Assembly (NCBI RefSeq): GCF_014652335.1
Contig: NZ_BMYP01000011.1
Span: 36,692-100,691 of the forward strand
Direction of reading: 5' to 3'
Origin: Vogesella fluminis
GTDB lineage: Bacteria > Pseudomonadota > Gammaproteobacteria > Burkholderiales > Chromobacteriaceae
DNA length: 64,000 bases
Shown here: positions 37,351 through 48,303 of the stretch, one piece after another
Numbering within the stretch: the first letter of the stretch is position 1
Layout: each line of letters opens with the position of its first letter
The notes under the pieces: model-generated
Databases searched by the model: none
What the model was told of the DNA's origin: nothing
What the model saw: only the letters and a program-made list of their open reading frames with translations
Program-made: the position numbers and the translations under genes

Positions 37351-37436
37351 CACAACATGACGCAACGCAGTAAACCCGCCGTTCATAAAAACCCTTTGCA
37401 TAAAACCGAGCGCTTGCTTTAGCTTAGTCACACCAA

Positions 37437-37454
37437 GTTGACGTTTACGTCAAC
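37437..37454. promoter_or_regulatory. Palindromic operator, copy 3 (acyl-CoA ligase)
   Basis: GTTGACGTTTACGTCAAC is palindromic except for its central TT pair. It lies 140 bases upstream of the ligase start and 15 bases after the GCGCTTGC box. Confidence 0.75.
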
Positions 37455-37594
37455 GCAAAGGCCACAAGCCTTCCGCATTCCCACTGGCCACAAGCCTGTC
37501 TGATTTTACCCGGCATCACCCCCGCCCGTTCCGGGCCACGCACCACCCGTGGCAGCCTGCTGCCGCCCAAAAAAACACAAGAGGAGACACGAGA

Positions 37595-39577
37595 ATGGCC
37601 AAGCCTGAAACTGTCCGCCCCGCCATCGCGCATGGCTATCCGGCAGACACGTTCCCCAAGCTGCTGCTGGCCCACGCCCAGCAACGTGGCGCGCGCCCGG
37701 CAATGCGTGAGAAAGACCTCGGCATCTGGCAGACCTGGAGCTGGCAGGAGGTGGCGACCGAAGTGCGCGCCCTCGCCCTCGGCCTTGCCAGCAAGGGCTT
37801 CCAGCGCGGCGACCGTCTGGCCGTGATCGGCGACAACCGCCCGCGCCTGTACATGGCGATCATGGCGGCGCAGTGTCTGGGCGGCGTGCCGGTGCCGCTG
37901 TACCAGGACTCGGCGGCGGAGGAGATGGTATTCGTGCTGTCCGACGCCGAAGTGGTGATGGCGGTGGTCGAGGACCAGGAACAGGTCGACAAGCTGCTGG
38001 AAATCCGCGACCGCCTGCCGACGCTGCAGGCCATCGTCTACGACGACGCGCGCGGCCTGCGCCACTACCAGCAGGCCGGCCTCTACGACATCGCCGAAAT
38101 CCTGGGCTTGGGGCGCGTGCAGCACGACGAGCACCCGCAGCTGTTCCAGAACATGGTCGACCTCGGTCGCGGCAGCGATCCGGCCATCATGCTGTACACC
38201 TCCGGCACCACCGGCCACCCCAAGAGCGTGCTGCACACCAACGACAGCATGATCATCACCGCGCGCAATGCGGCCAACCTTGAGGGCCTCACCGAGCACG
38301 AGGAAGTGCTGGCCTACCTGCCGATGGCGTGGGTGAGCGACAACCTGTTCTCCTACGCGCAATCGCTGGTCACCGGTTTCTGCGTGTCCTGCCCCGAGTC
38401 CAGCGATACGGTGATGACCGACATGCGCGAGATCGGGCCGACCTACTACTTCGCCCCGCCGCGCGTGTACGAGAACCTGCTGACCCAGGTGATGATCCGC
38501 ATGGAGGACGCCGGCCGCATCAAGTACCGGATGTTCCACTACTTCATGGACCATGCCCGCCGCGTCGGCACCGCCATCCTGGAGGGCAAGCCGGTCGGCT
38601 TCTGGGACCGCGTCGGCTACCAGCTGGGCGAGATGCTGGTCTACGGCCCGGTGAAGAACGTGTTGGGCTTCACCCGCCTGAAGCTCGCCTACACCGCCGG
38701 CGAGGCCATCGGCCCCGAGTTGTTCGACTTCTACCGCGCCCTCGGCGTCAACATCAAGCAGCTGTACGGCCAGACCGAAGCCTACGTGATGGTGTGCGTG
38801 CACCCCAACGACAAGGTCAAGCCGGACACCGTCGGCGTGCCGGTGCCGGGCGTGGAAGTGAAGATCGCCGACAGCGGCGAGGTGCTGTTCCGCGGCCCCG
38901 GCACCTTCCACAGCTACTGGAAGCGCGACGACGCCACCGCCGAGACGCGTAACAGCGAAGGCTGGGTGCACAGCGGCGACGCCGGCTTCTTCGACGAAGA
39001 CGGCCACCTCAAGATCATCGATCGCGCCAAGGACGTTGGCCGCATGAACGGCGGCAGCCTGTTCGCGCCGAAATACCTGGAAAACAAGCTGAAATTCTTT
39101 CAGCAGATCAAGGAAGTGGTCGCCTTCGGCGACGGCTGCGACTACGCCACCGCCTTCATCAACATCGACCTGATCGCGGTCGGCAACTGGGCGGAAAAAC
39201 GCGGCCTCGCCTACACCGGCTACACCGACCTCGCTGGTCAGGAGCCAGTGTACGAGCTGATCCGCGAGTGCATCGAGAAGATGAACGCCGACCTCGCCAC
39301 CGATCCGCGGCTGGCCGGCAGCCAGATCAAGCGCTTCCTGATCCTGCACAAGGAGCTGGACGCCGACGACGGCGAGCTGACCCGCACCCGCAAGGTGCGC
39401 CGCAAGTTCATCGCCGAGCGCTACGCACCGCTGATCGCCGCCCTCAACAGCGACGCGCACGACTGCACCATCGACGCGCAGGTAAAGTTCGAGGACGGCC
39501 GCAGCGGCAACATCCGCGCCACGGTGAAAATCCGCGACGCCAGGACCTTCCCCGCCACCGCCAAGGAGGCCGCATGA
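37595..39577 (+). CDS. AMP-forming acyl-CoA ligase
   Basis: Activates a carboxylic acid to its CoA thioester through an acyl-adenylate. The 660-residue protein has the AMP-binding P-loop motif MLYTSGTTGHPKS (about 200-212), YGQTEAY, GWVHSGDAGFFDEDGHLKIIDRAKD and a C-terminal lid, and is of the long-chain/FadD15-like size class. In many betaproteobacteria such a ligase heads a cluster with livGHMF-type transporter genes and a phenylacetate-CoA-ligase-like gene. Here only remnants of those follow (39574-40055). Substrate is unknown. A full repeat copy is at 38269-38282. Confidence 0.85.
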   Translation: MAKPETVRPAIAHGYPADTFPKLLLAHAQQRGARPAMREKDLGIWQTWSWQEVATEVRALALGLASKGFQRGDRLAVIGDNRPRLYMAIMAAQCLGGVPVPLYQDSAAEEMVFVLSDAEVVMAVVEDQEQVDKLLEIRDRLPTLQAIVYDDARGLRHYQQAGLYDIAEILGLGRVQHDEHPQLFQNMVDLGRGSDPAIMLYTSGTTGHPKSVLHTNDSMIITARNAANLEGLTEHEEVLAYLPMAWVSDNLFSYAQSLVTGFCVSCPESSDTVMTDMREIGPTYYFAPPRVYENLLTQVMIRMEDAGRIKYRMFHYFMDHARRVGTAILEGKPVGFWDRVGYQLGEMLVYGPVKNVLGFTRLKLAYTAGEAIGPELFDFYRALGVNIKQLYGQTEAYVMVCVHPNDKVKPDTVGVPVPGVEVKIADSGEVLFRGPGTFHSYWKRDDATAETRNSEGWVHSGDAGFFDEDGHLKIIDRAKDVGRMNGGSLFAPKYLENKLKFFQQIKEVVAFGDGCDYATAFINIDLIAVGNWAEKRGLAYTGYTDLAGQEPVYELIRECIEKMNADLATDPRLAGSQIKRFLILHKELDADDGELTRTRKVRRKFIAERYAPLIAALNSDAHDCTIDAQVKFEDGRSGNIRATVKIRDARTFPATAKEAA

Positions 39578-39888
39578 ACCCGCACCGCAAAATCGGCGAC
39601 GTCATCCTGCAAGCCGAAGCCATCTCGCTGTCCTTCGGCGGCGTCAAGGCGCTGACCAATATCAGCCTGGAAGTGCGCGAGCACGAAGTGCTGTCCATCA
39701 TCGGCCCCAATGGCGCCGGCAAGAGCTCGATGCTGAACGTGATCAACGGCGTCTACCACCCGCAGCAGGGCCGCGTGATCTACCGCGGCGAGGCGCGCAG
39801 CAAGATGCGCCCGCACGAAGCGGCGCGCCAAGGCATCGCGCGCACCTTCCAGAACATCTGGTCACGCAGCACGAGCAGCTCGACGTGA
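39574..39888 (+). pseudogene. Truncated LivG-type ABC transporter ATPase (5' fragment)
   Basis: ATG 39574 overlaps the ligase stop. The first about 95 residues are a normal branched-chain amino acid transporter ATPase: LSFGGVKALTNISLEVREHEVLSIIGPNGAGKSSMLNVINGVYHPQQG (Walker A present) through GIARTFQNI. The frame then reads nine unrelated residues and stops. The signature motif, Walker B and H-loop are missing, against a normal length of about 255 residues. The break point coincides with the start of a paaK-like fragment in another frame, so a deletion joined the two genes. It cannot make a working ATPase. Confidence 0.85.
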
Positions 39889-40055
39889 TGACGCTGCACG
39901 CCGAGGTCGGCGATCAGCACGACAGCAGCCTTGCGGCCAACCTTGCCGCCAGCCTGCGCGAGGTGTGCAAGCTGCGCGGCGAGGTGGTGCTGTGCGCGCC
40001 CGGCAGCCTGCCCGCCGACGGCAAGGTCATCGCCGACGAGCGCAGCCTGGCCTGA
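39861..40055 (+). pseudogene. C-terminal remnant of a phenylacetate-CoA-ligase-like enzyme
   Basis: In the frame beginning at 39861 the sequence reads 64 residues to a TGA, including QLDVMTLHAEV, SLREVCKLRGEVVLCAPGS and LPADGKVIADER. These match the C-terminal lid domain of PaaK-family AMP-forming ligases. There is no start codon context or upstream domain, because the frame begins inside the livG fragment. It carries a full repeat copy (39932-39945). Family assignment is from remembered conserved ends (PGSLPxDGKVIxDxR) and is moderately sure. Confidence 0.7.
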
Positions 40056-40234
40056 ATGCCGTACCGATCCGGGCCGGCGGCCGCACTTTCGCCGCCGGCG
40101 GCGGTCTATCGAGACAGATGACCGGCATTACCAAGCGCCGCCTGTACCCACAATGCAACAGCCTGGCCGCACGATTTGCGTTGCCGGTATTGCGCCCGTC
40201 AAAAAACCAAGCGCTTGCTCTAAATTGAGATTAA

Positions 40235-40252
40235 ATTGACGTTTACGTCAAC
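40235..40252. promoter_or_regulatory. Palindromic operator, copy 4 (mmsA operon)
   Basis: ATTGACGTTTACGTCAAC shares 17 of 18 bases with copy 3 and lies 61 bases upstream of mmsA. The box CCAAGCGCTTGCTCTA (40207-40222) precedes it by 12 bases, the same arrangement as upstream of the ligase gene. Confidence 0.75.
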
Positions 40253-40313
40253 GTGCACTAAATATCCAACACCACGGCCGCTCGCGCCCCGCCGCCCGCA
40301 AAGGAGAAACACC

Positions 40314-41813
40314 ATGTCGCACCTGCCCACCGTCAAGCTGCTGATCAACGGCGAATTCGTCGAATCGACCACCAGCGAATGGCGTGACGTGATCAACCCG
40401 GCCACCCAAGAGGTGCTGGCCCGGGTACCGATGGCCACCGCCGCCGAGGTGGACGCCGCCGTCGCCGCCGGCAAGGCCGCGTTCAAGAGCTGGAAGAAGA
40501 CCCCGATCGGCACCCGCGCCCGCATCTTCCTCAAGCTGCAGCAGCTGATCCGCGAACACATGAAGGAACTCGCCGCCATCCTCACCGCCGAGCAGGGCAA
40601 GACGCTGGCCGACGCCGAAGGCGACGTGTTCCGCGGCCTGGAAGTGGTCGAGCACGCGGCCAGCATCGGCAGCCTGCAGCTGGGCGAGTACGCCGAGAAC
40701 GTCGCCGGCGGTGTCGACACCTACAGCGTGATGCAGCCGCTGGGCGTCTGCGCCGGCATCACCCCGTTCAACTTCCCGGCGATGATCCCGCTGTGGATGT
40801 TCCCGATGGCGATCGCCACCGGCAACACCTTCGTGCTGAAGCCGTCGGAGCAGGACCCGATGGTGACCATGCGCCTGGTCGAGCTGGCACTGGAGGCCGG
40901 CGTGCCGCCGGGCGTGCTCAACGTGGTGCACGGCGGGCCGGAGGTGGTGAACGCGATCTGCGACCATCCGGACATCAAGGCGATCTCCTTCGTCGGCTCC
41001 AGCAAGGTGGGCACCCACGTCTACAACCGCGCCAGCCTGGCCGGTAAACGCGTGCAGTGCATGATGGGCGCCAAGAACCACGCCATCGTGCTGCCGGACG
41101 CCAACAAGGAACAGGCGCTGAACCAGCTCACCGGCGCCGCCTTCGGTGCCGCCGGCCAACGCTGCATGGCACTGACGGTGGCGGTGCTGGTCGGCGACGC
41201 GCAAGCGTGGATTCCCGAGCTGGTGGCCAAGGCCAAGACATTGCAGGTCGGCCCCGGCAATACCAATCCCGACATCGGCCCGCTGATTTCCTGCGCCGCC
41301 AAGGACCGCGTCGCCACCCTCATCGCCAAGGGCGTCGAGCAAGGTGCCACGCTGGAGCTGGACGGCCGTAGCGTCAGCGTGGCCGGCTTCGAGCACGGCA
41401 ACTTCGTCGGCCCCACCATCTTCAGCGGCGTCAAGCCGGGGATGGCGATCTACGACCAGGAAATCTTCGGCCCGGTGCTGTGCCTGATGGCCGCCGACAG
41501 CCTCGACGAGGCCATAGCCATCATCAACGCCAACCCCAACGGTAACGGCACCGCCATCTTCACCCAGAGCGGCGCCGCGGCGCGCCACTTCCAGGAGGAG
41601 ATCGACGTCGGCCAGGTCGGCATCAACGTGCCGATCCCGGTACCGGTGCCGCTGTTCTCGTTCACCGGCTCGCGCGCGTCCAAGCTCGGCGACCTCGGCC
41701 CCTACGGCAAGCAGGTGGTGCTGTTCTATACCCAGACCAAGACCGTCACCAGCCGCTGGTTCGACGACGAGGCCAGCAGCGGCAAGGTGCACACCACCAT
41801 CCAGCTGAAATAA
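40314..41813 (+). CDS. mmsA: Methylmalonate-semialdehyde dehydrogenase (CoA-acylating)
   Basis: Converts methylmalonate semialdehyde to propionyl-CoA in valine degradation. The 499-residue aldehyde dehydrogenase has the MMSDH hallmarks: [53 protein letters not shown] and catalytic Cys in [17 protein letters not shown] 40314 follows AAGGAGAAACACC. It is first gene of the valine-catabolic set that continues to mmsB, under operator copy 4. Confidence 0.94.
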   Translation: MSHLPTVKLLINGEFVESTTSEWRDVINPATQEVLARVPMATAAEVDAAVAAGKAAFKSWKKTPIGTRARIFLKLQQLIREHMKELAAILTAEQGKTLADAEGDVFRGLEVVEHAASIGSLQLGEYAENVAGGVDTYSVMQPLGVCAGITPFNFPAMIPLWMFPMAIATGNTFVLKPSEQDPMVTMRLVELALEAGVPPGVLNVVHGGPEVVNAICDHPDIKAISFVGSSKVGTHVYNRASLAGKRVQCMMGAKNHAIVLPDANKEQALNQLTGAAFGAAGQRCMALTVAVLVGDAQAWIPELVAKAKTLQVGPGNTNPDIGPLISCAAKDRVATLIAKGVEQGATLELDGRSVSVAGFEHGNFVGPTIFSGVKPGMAIYDQEIFGPVLCLMAADSLDEAIAIINANPNGNGTAIFTQSGAAARHFQEEIDVGQVGINVPIPVPVPLFSFTGSRASKLGDLGPYGKQVVLFYTQTKTVTSRWFDDEASSGKVHTTIQLK

Positions 41814-41907
41814 GCGCAAGGTTGGCCGCATCCACCCAGCATGGTCTGCGGCCATCCCGGCCGGCGCCACCAGCGCGGCGGCCGGCGCAGCAGAAAAGGA
41901 ATCAAGC

Positions 41908-43068
41908 ATGGACTTCGCACTCAGCGACGAACAGATCGCCTTTCGTGACAGCGCGCGCGCCTTCGCCGACAACGAGCTGGCGCCGCACGCCGCACACTGG
42001 GACGAGGCGGAAATCTTCCCGGTTGACGTGATCCGCCGCGCCGGCGAGATGGGCTTCTGCGGCCTGTACACGCCGGAGCAGTACGGCGGGCTGGGCCTGA
42101 CGCGCCAAGACGCCGCCATCGTGTTCGAGGCGCTGGCCGGCGGCTGCACCTCCACCACCGCCTACCTCACCATCCACAACATGGTCAGCTGGATGATCGG
42201 CAGCTTTGCCCGTCCGGAAGTGGCGGCGCAATGGGTGCCGCAACTGGCCAGCGGTGAGCTGCTCGGCAGCTACTGTCTGACCGAGCCGGGCGCCGGCTCC
42301 GATGCGGCCAACCTGCGCACTCGCGCCGAGCGCGACGGCGACAGCTATATTCTCAACGGCAGCAAGGCCTTCATCTCCGGCGCCGGCAGCAGCGACGTGC
42401 TGGTGGTGATGGCGCGCACCGGCGGCGCCGGCCCCAAGGGCATTTCCGCCTTTGTGGTGCCAGCCGACCTGCCCGGCATCGTCTATGGCAAGAAGGAAAA
42501 GAAGATGGGCTGGAACAGCCAGCCCACGCGCGCCATCACCTTTGACAACGTGGTGGTACCCGCGGCCAACCTGCTGGGCGAGGAAGGCCAGGGCTTCAGC
42601 TTCGCGATGAAGGGGCTGGACGGCGGCCGCATCAACATCGCCACCTGCTCGGTCGGCACCGCGCAGGCGGCGCTGGACGCCGCCACCCGCTACGTGCAGG
42701 AGCGGCAGCAGTTCGGCCAGCCGCTGGCCGAATTCCAGAGCGTGCAGTTCCGCCTCGCCGACATGGTCACCGAACTGGTCGCCGCACGGCAGATGGTCAG
42801 GTTGGCCGCCTGGAAGCTGGACAACGCCAGCACGGACGCCAGCGCCTACTGCGCGATGGCGAAACGCTTCGCCACCGATACCGGCTTCAAGGTCGCCAAC
42901 GAGGCGCTGCAGCTGTTCGGCGGCTACGGTTACATCAAGGAGTACCCGCTGGAGCGCTACGTGCGCGACAACCGCGTGCACCAGATACTGGAAGGCACCA
43001 ACGAAATCATGCGCGTGATCATCGCCCGCCGCCTGTTGCAGGACGGCGCGCTGGAAAACCTGCGCTGA
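41908..43068 (+). CDS. Isobutyryl-CoA dehydrogenase-like acyl-CoA dehydrogenase
   Basis: The 386-residue FAD enzyme probably oxidises isobutyryl-CoA to methacrylyl-CoA. The signatures YCLTEPGAGSDAANLRTRAERDGD and QLFGGYGYIKEYPLERYVRD are present, with the catalytic Glu in HQILEGTNEIMRVI. The TSTTAYLTIHNMVSWMI segment and the mmsA/hydratase/hydrolase neighbours resemble the ACAD8 group. Repeat-like cores occur at 42303, 42562 and 42800 within the gene. General acyl-CoA dehydrogenase is certain; the isobutyryl substrate is inferred from context. Confidence 0.88.
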   Translation: MDFALSDEQIAFRDSARAFADNELAPHAAHWDEAEIFPVDVIRRAGEMGFCGLYTPEQYGGLGLTRQDAAIVFEALAGGCTSTTAYLTIHNMVSWMIGSFARPEVAAQWVPQLASGELLGSYCLTEPGAGSDAANLRTRAERDGDSYILNGSKAFISGAGSSDVLVVMARTGGAGPKGISAFVVPADLPGIVYGKKEKKMGWNSQPTRAITFDNVVVPAANLLGEEGQGFSFAMKGLDGGRINIATCSVGTAQAALDAATRYVQERQQFGQPLAEFQSVQFRLADMVTELVAARQMVRLAAWKLDNASTDASAYCAMAKRFATDTGFKVANEALQLFGGYGYIKEYPLERYVRDNRVHQILEGTNEIMRVIIARRLLQDGALENLR

Positions 43069-43186
43069 CGCGCACCACCCGCACCGCCAAATTGAGATAA
43101 GACATTGCCCGTCACACCCGCACCACAGTACCAGGCCGCCGTTGCCGGCAACGCCAGACCTGAGGTAGCAAACACAGGAACCGAAC

Positions 43187-43969
43187 ATGCAAGACTACGC
43201 CAACCTGATCGTTGAAAAACGCGGCCACACCGCCCTCGTCACCATCGCCAACCCGCCGGCCAACACCTGGACCTACGACAGCCTGCAGGCGCTGAAGCGG
43301 CTGGTGGCCGATCTCAACGCCGACCGCGACATCTACGCGCTGGTGATTACCGGTGAAGGCGAGAAGTTCTTCTCCGCCGGCGCCGACCTCAAGCTGTTCG
43401 CCGATGGCGACAAGGGCGTCGCCGCCAGCATGACCATCCTGTTCGGCGAGGCGTTCGAGGCGCTGTCGGCGTTCCGCGGCGTCAGCATCGCCGCCATCAA
43501 CGGCTACGCGATGGGCGGCGGGCTGGAGTGCGCACTGGCCTGCGACCTCCGCATTGCCGAGGAACAGGTGCAGATGGCGCTGCCGGAGGCCGCCGTCGGC
43601 CTGCTGCCCTGCGCCGGCGGCACGCAGAACCTGTCGCATCTGGTCGGCGAAGGCTGGGCCAAGCGCATGATCCTGTGCGGCGAGCGCGTCGACGCCGCTA
43701 GCGCGCTGCGCATCGGGCTGGTGGAAGAAGTGGTGGTCAAGGGCAGCGCGCGCGATAGCGCACTGGCGCTGGCGGAAAAGGTTGGCCGCCAGTCGCCCTG
43801 CTCCGTCACCGCCTGCAAGACCCTGGTCCAGGCCGCGCGCCATGCGCCGCCTGCGGCCAACCTGATCCACGAGCGCGAACTGTTCATCAAGCTGTTCGAC
43901 ACGGAAGACCAGCGCGAAGGGGTGCAGGCCTTCCTGCAGAAGCGCACGCCGCAGTGGCAGAACCGCTAA
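43187..43969 (+). CDS. Enoyl-CoA hydratase
   Basis: Crotonase-fold enzyme of 260 residues, likely hydrating methacrylyl-CoA or another enoyl-CoA in this pathway. The oxyanion-hole segments are FSAGADLKLF and AINGYAMGGGLECALACDLRIA. One catalytic Glu is in GGGLECAL and the second in ALPEAAVGLLPCAGGTQ. The C-terminal helix is shorter than in some family members. It lies 118 bases after the dehydrogenase gene and is followed by a 259-base repeat-bearing gap. Confidence 0.88.
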   Translation: MQDYANLIVEKRGHTALVTIANPPANTWTYDSLQALKRLVADLNADRDIYALVITGEGEKFFSAGADLKLFADGDKGVAASMTILFGEAFEALSAFRGVSIAAINGYAMGGGLECALACDLRIAEEQVQMALPEAAVGLLPCAGGTQNLSHLVGEGWAKRMILCGERVDAASALRIGLVEEVVVKGSARDSALALAEKVGRQSPCSVTACKTLVQAARHAPPAANLIHERELFIKLFDTEDQREGVQAFLQKRTPQWQNR

Positions 43970-43980
43970 CCCTTTTTTAG

Positions 43981-44215
43981 CCACAGAATCCACGGAAGAC
44001 ACGGAAGAAAAACAAGAACACGGCAAGTGCTTTTCGTACCGCACACGACCGGTTTATGTCTTGGTCTGTGTTTTTCCGTGGATTCTGTGGCAAAAACAAA
44101 AACCCGATTCGCCACAGAATTCACAGAAAACACAGAAGAAAGACAAAGGCGAAAACGGAGGGCCGCAAAGCCTTCGCCCGTTCGTGTTTTTCGTGGGTTT
44201 CATGGCAGAAAACCA
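43981..44215. repeat. Inverted and direct CCACAGAAT repeats between hydratase and hydrolase genes
   Basis: CCACAGAATCCACGGAA (43981-43997) has an exact inverted copy at 44074-44090. A diverged direct copy CCACAGAATTCACAGAA (44112-44128) is followed by a weaker inverted partner near 44185-44212 (GTTTTTCGTGGGTTTCATGG). The layout is two tandem imperfect inverted-repeat units filling the gap between two catabolic genes. It looks like a dispersed intergenic repeat rather than coding sequence. Confidence 0.7.
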
Positions 44216-44228
44216 GTAAAGGACCAGC

Positions 44229-45356
44229 ATGAACGACGTCGTACTGTTTGACGAAATCAGCACCGCCAGCGGCCATCGCCTCGGCGTGGCGACGCTGAAC
44301 GCGGAAAAGGCGCTCAACGCGCTCAACGGCGACATGATCCGCCTGCTCGACGCGCGGCTGTCGATCTGGGCTCAGGATGACGGCATCGCTGCCGTGCTGC
44401 TGCGCGGTGCCGGCGACAAGGCCTTCTGCGCCGGTGGCGACGTGCGCGCGCTGCGCGACGCGCTGGTCAGCGACCCCGAGCAGCAGTGGCCCAATCCGCA
44501 GGCCGAGGCGTTTTTCAGCGCCGAATACACGCTGGATTACCGCATCCACACCTACGCCAAGCCCATCCTGTTGTGGGGCAGCGGCATCGTGATGGGCGGC
44601 GGCCTTGGCCTGATGGCCGGCGCCAGCCACCGCGTCGCCACCGCCAGCACCCGCATCGCGATGCCGGAAATCAGCATCGGCCTGTATCCCGATGTCGCCG
44701 GCAGCTGGTTTTTGCAACGGATGCCGGCCAGGGCCGGCCTGTTCCTCGGCCTGACCGGCGCGCCGCTGAACGCGCGCGACGCGCTGCTGTGCAATCTCGC
44801 CGACCACATCCTGCCGCAGGACGGCTGGCCGCAGCTGCTGGTCCGGTTGGCCGCCGCCGGCTGGCACGCCGACAGTGCGGCCAACCATGGTCAGCTCACC
44901 GCGCTGCTGGGCGAGCTGGAAGCCGGCAACGGCGATGCGCTGGCCGACAGCAATGTTTCGCGCTGCCTGCCGCTGATCCACCAGCTGATGAACAAGGGCT
45001 CGCTGGCGGCGGTAGACCAGGCGCTGCGCCACACCGCCTTCGAGGACGCGTGGCTGGCCGCAGCCGCCAGGAGCTACGCCGCCGGCAGCCCGAGCAGCGC
45101 CGCCGTCACCTGGGAGATTTTCCGCCGCGCCAGACACCTGTCGCTGGCCGAGGCCTTGCGCATGGAGCTGGTGCTGTCGCTGAATTTCTGTGCCGCGCCG
45201 GACTTCCGTGAAGGCGTGCGCGCGCTGCTGGTCGACAAGGACCGCAATCCGCAGTGGTCACGGCCGACGCTGGCCGCGGTTGACCAACCCTGGGTGGCGC
45301 AGCACTTCCGCTCGCCGTGGCGCGAGCAGGATCACCCGCTGGCCGCCCTGCACTGA
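44229..45356 (+). CDS. 3-hydroxyisobutyryl-CoA hydrolase
   Basis: Crotonase-superfamily thioesterase of 375 residues releasing 3-hydroxyisobutyrate from its CoA ester in valine degradation. Recognised by KAFCAGGDVRAL, GIVMGGGLGLMAGASHRVAT and MPEISIGLYPDVAGSWFL, where the Glu and Asp of HIBCH enzymes are visible, and by the extra C-terminal domain that makes it longer than simple hydratases. It lies 22 bases before mmsB. Two partial repeat copies are inside (44845, 44876). Confidence 0.9.
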   Translation: MNDVVLFDEISTASGHRLGVATLNAEKALNALNGDMIRLLDARLSIWAQDDGIAAVLLRGAGDKAFCAGGDVRALRDALVSDPEQQWPNPQAEAFFSAEYTLDYRIHTYAKPILLWGSGIVMGGGLGLMAGASHRVATASTRIAMPEISIGLYPDVAGSWFLQRMPARAGLFLGLTGAPLNARDALLCNLADHILPQDGWPQLLVRLAAAGWHADSAANHGQLTALLGELEAGNGDALADSNVSRCLPLIHQLMNKGSLAAVDQALRHTAFEDAWLAAAARSYAAGSPSSAAVTWEIFRRARHLSLAEALRMELVLSLNFCAAPDFREGVRALLVDKDRNPQWSRPTLAAVDQPWVAQHFRSPWREQDHPLAALH

Positions 45357-45378
45357 CACACGAGAAGAGGAGCAAGAC

Positions 45379-46263
45379 ATGCAACACATAGCCTTTATCG
45401 GCCTGGGAAACATGGGCGGCCCGATGGCCATCAATCTGGTGCGCGCCGGCTTCAGCGTCAGCGGGGTCGACCTCTCCGCCGAGGCGCTGCAACACTTCAG
45501 CGAAAACGGCGGCAAGGCGGCCGCTAGCGTCGCCGAGGCAATCCAGGGCGCCGATGTGGTGATCTCGATGCTGCCGGCCGGGCGCCATGTCGAGGGGCTC
45601 TACCTCGGTGACGACGGCCTGATCGCGCGCCTGCCGGCAGGCACGCTGGTACTCGACTGCAGCACCATCGCCGCGCACACCGCACGCGGTGTCGGCCATG
45701 CCGCCAGCGACGCCGGCCTGCGCTTTCTCGACGCGCCGGTATCCGGCGGCACCGCCGGCGCCGCCGCCGGCACCCTCACCTTCATGGTCGGTGGCGATGC
45801 GGCCAACCTTGAAGCAGCGCGGCCGCTGCTGACGGCGATGGGCAAGAACATCTTCCACGCCGGCGACATCGGCGCCGGCCAGACCGCCAAGGTGTGCAAC
45901 AACATGCTGCTCGGCATCCTGATGGCCGGCACCGCCGAGGCGCTGGCGCTGGGGGTGAAGAACGGCCTCGATCCGGCGGTGCTGTCCGAGATCATGTCGA
46001 AAAGCTCCGGCCGCAACTGGGCGCTGGAGCTGTACAACCCGTGGCCGGGCGTGATGGAGAACAGCCCGGCCAGCCGCGGCTACAGCGGCGGCTTCATGTC
46101 GGAGCTGATGCTGAAGGATCTCGGCCTCGCCGAGGAAACCGCGCTGCAAAGCCACGCCGCCAACCCGCTGGGCGCGCTGGCGCGCAACCTGTACGAAAGC
46201 CACGTCGCCGAGGGCAACGGCAAGCTGGACTTCTCCAGCATCGTGAACCACTTCCGCCACTGA
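45379..46263 (+). CDS. mmsB: 3-hydroxyisobutyrate dehydrogenase
   Basis: NAD-dependent oxidation of 3-hydroxyisobutyrate to methylmalonate semialdehyde, the substrate of MmsA. The 294-residue protein has the beta-hydroxyacid dehydrogenase signatures IAFIGLGNMGGPMAINLVRAG (N-terminal), DAPVSGGTAGAAAGTL and GAGQTAKVCNNMLLG with the catalytic Lys, and KDLGLAEE. ATG 45379 follows AGAGGAG; the frame is open upstream into the hydrolase gene but is not used. It closes the valine pathway encoded here. A full repeat copy is at 45798-45811. Confidence 0.94.
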   Translation: MQHIAFIGLGNMGGPMAINLVRAGFSVSGVDLSAEALQHFSENGGKAAASVAEAIQGADVVISMLPAGRHVEGLYLGDDGLIARLPAGTLVLDCSTIAAHTARGVGHAASDAGLRFLDAPVSGGTAGAAAGTLTFMVGGDAANLEAARPLLTAMGKNIFHAGDIGAGQTAKVCNNMLLGILMAGTAEALALGVKNGLDPAVLSEIMSKSSGRNWALELYNPWPGVMENSPASRGYSGGFMSELMLKDLGLAEETALQSHAANPLGALARNLYESHVAEGNGKLDFSSIVNHFRH

Positions 46264-46511
46264 CGGCGCCGGACGGGGTGTTGCAACGCAGCACCCCACT
46301 CCACCCAAACTGCATACCGGCAATTTATTGTCAATGATTCGCTGCACAACGGCGGCAATCGGAGTACACTAGCGAATCGCGTGCCACCAATCACCGCGAC
46401 CTTTTCTTCAGACCCGCACTCTCCCGCCGGGTCCTCCATTGAAAACACTATTTTTGTCCGCCCGGATTGGTATTGTCTTTGCAATGGGCAGACATCCTGA
46501 TTGCACAATAA

Positions 46512-48230
<1,719 letters not shown>

Positions 48231-48253
48231 GCGCCAAGGTTGGCCGCAAACAG

Positions 48254-48280
48254 AAAACCACCGCAATGCGGTGGTTTTTT
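48254..48280 (+). terminator. Rho-independent terminator after rhlE
   Basis: AAAACCACCGCA (48254-48265) / TGCGGTGGTTTT (48267-48278) followed by further T residues. It sits between convergent rhlE and nudL. A full repeat copy (48235-48248) lies just before it. Confidence 0.9.
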
Positions 48281-48303
48281 TCGTTTCGCGACGGTCGAGA
48301 ACC

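Larger units (their letters stand above)
37291..37594. other. Regulatory gap before the acyl-CoA ligase gene
   Basis: A 304-base non-coding region containing a 16-bp-stem hairpin (37315-37350), the box CCGAGCGCTTGCTTTA (37406-37421) and an operator (37437-37454). The stretch from there to the ribosome site before 37595 shows nothing further that I recognise. Confidence 0.6.
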
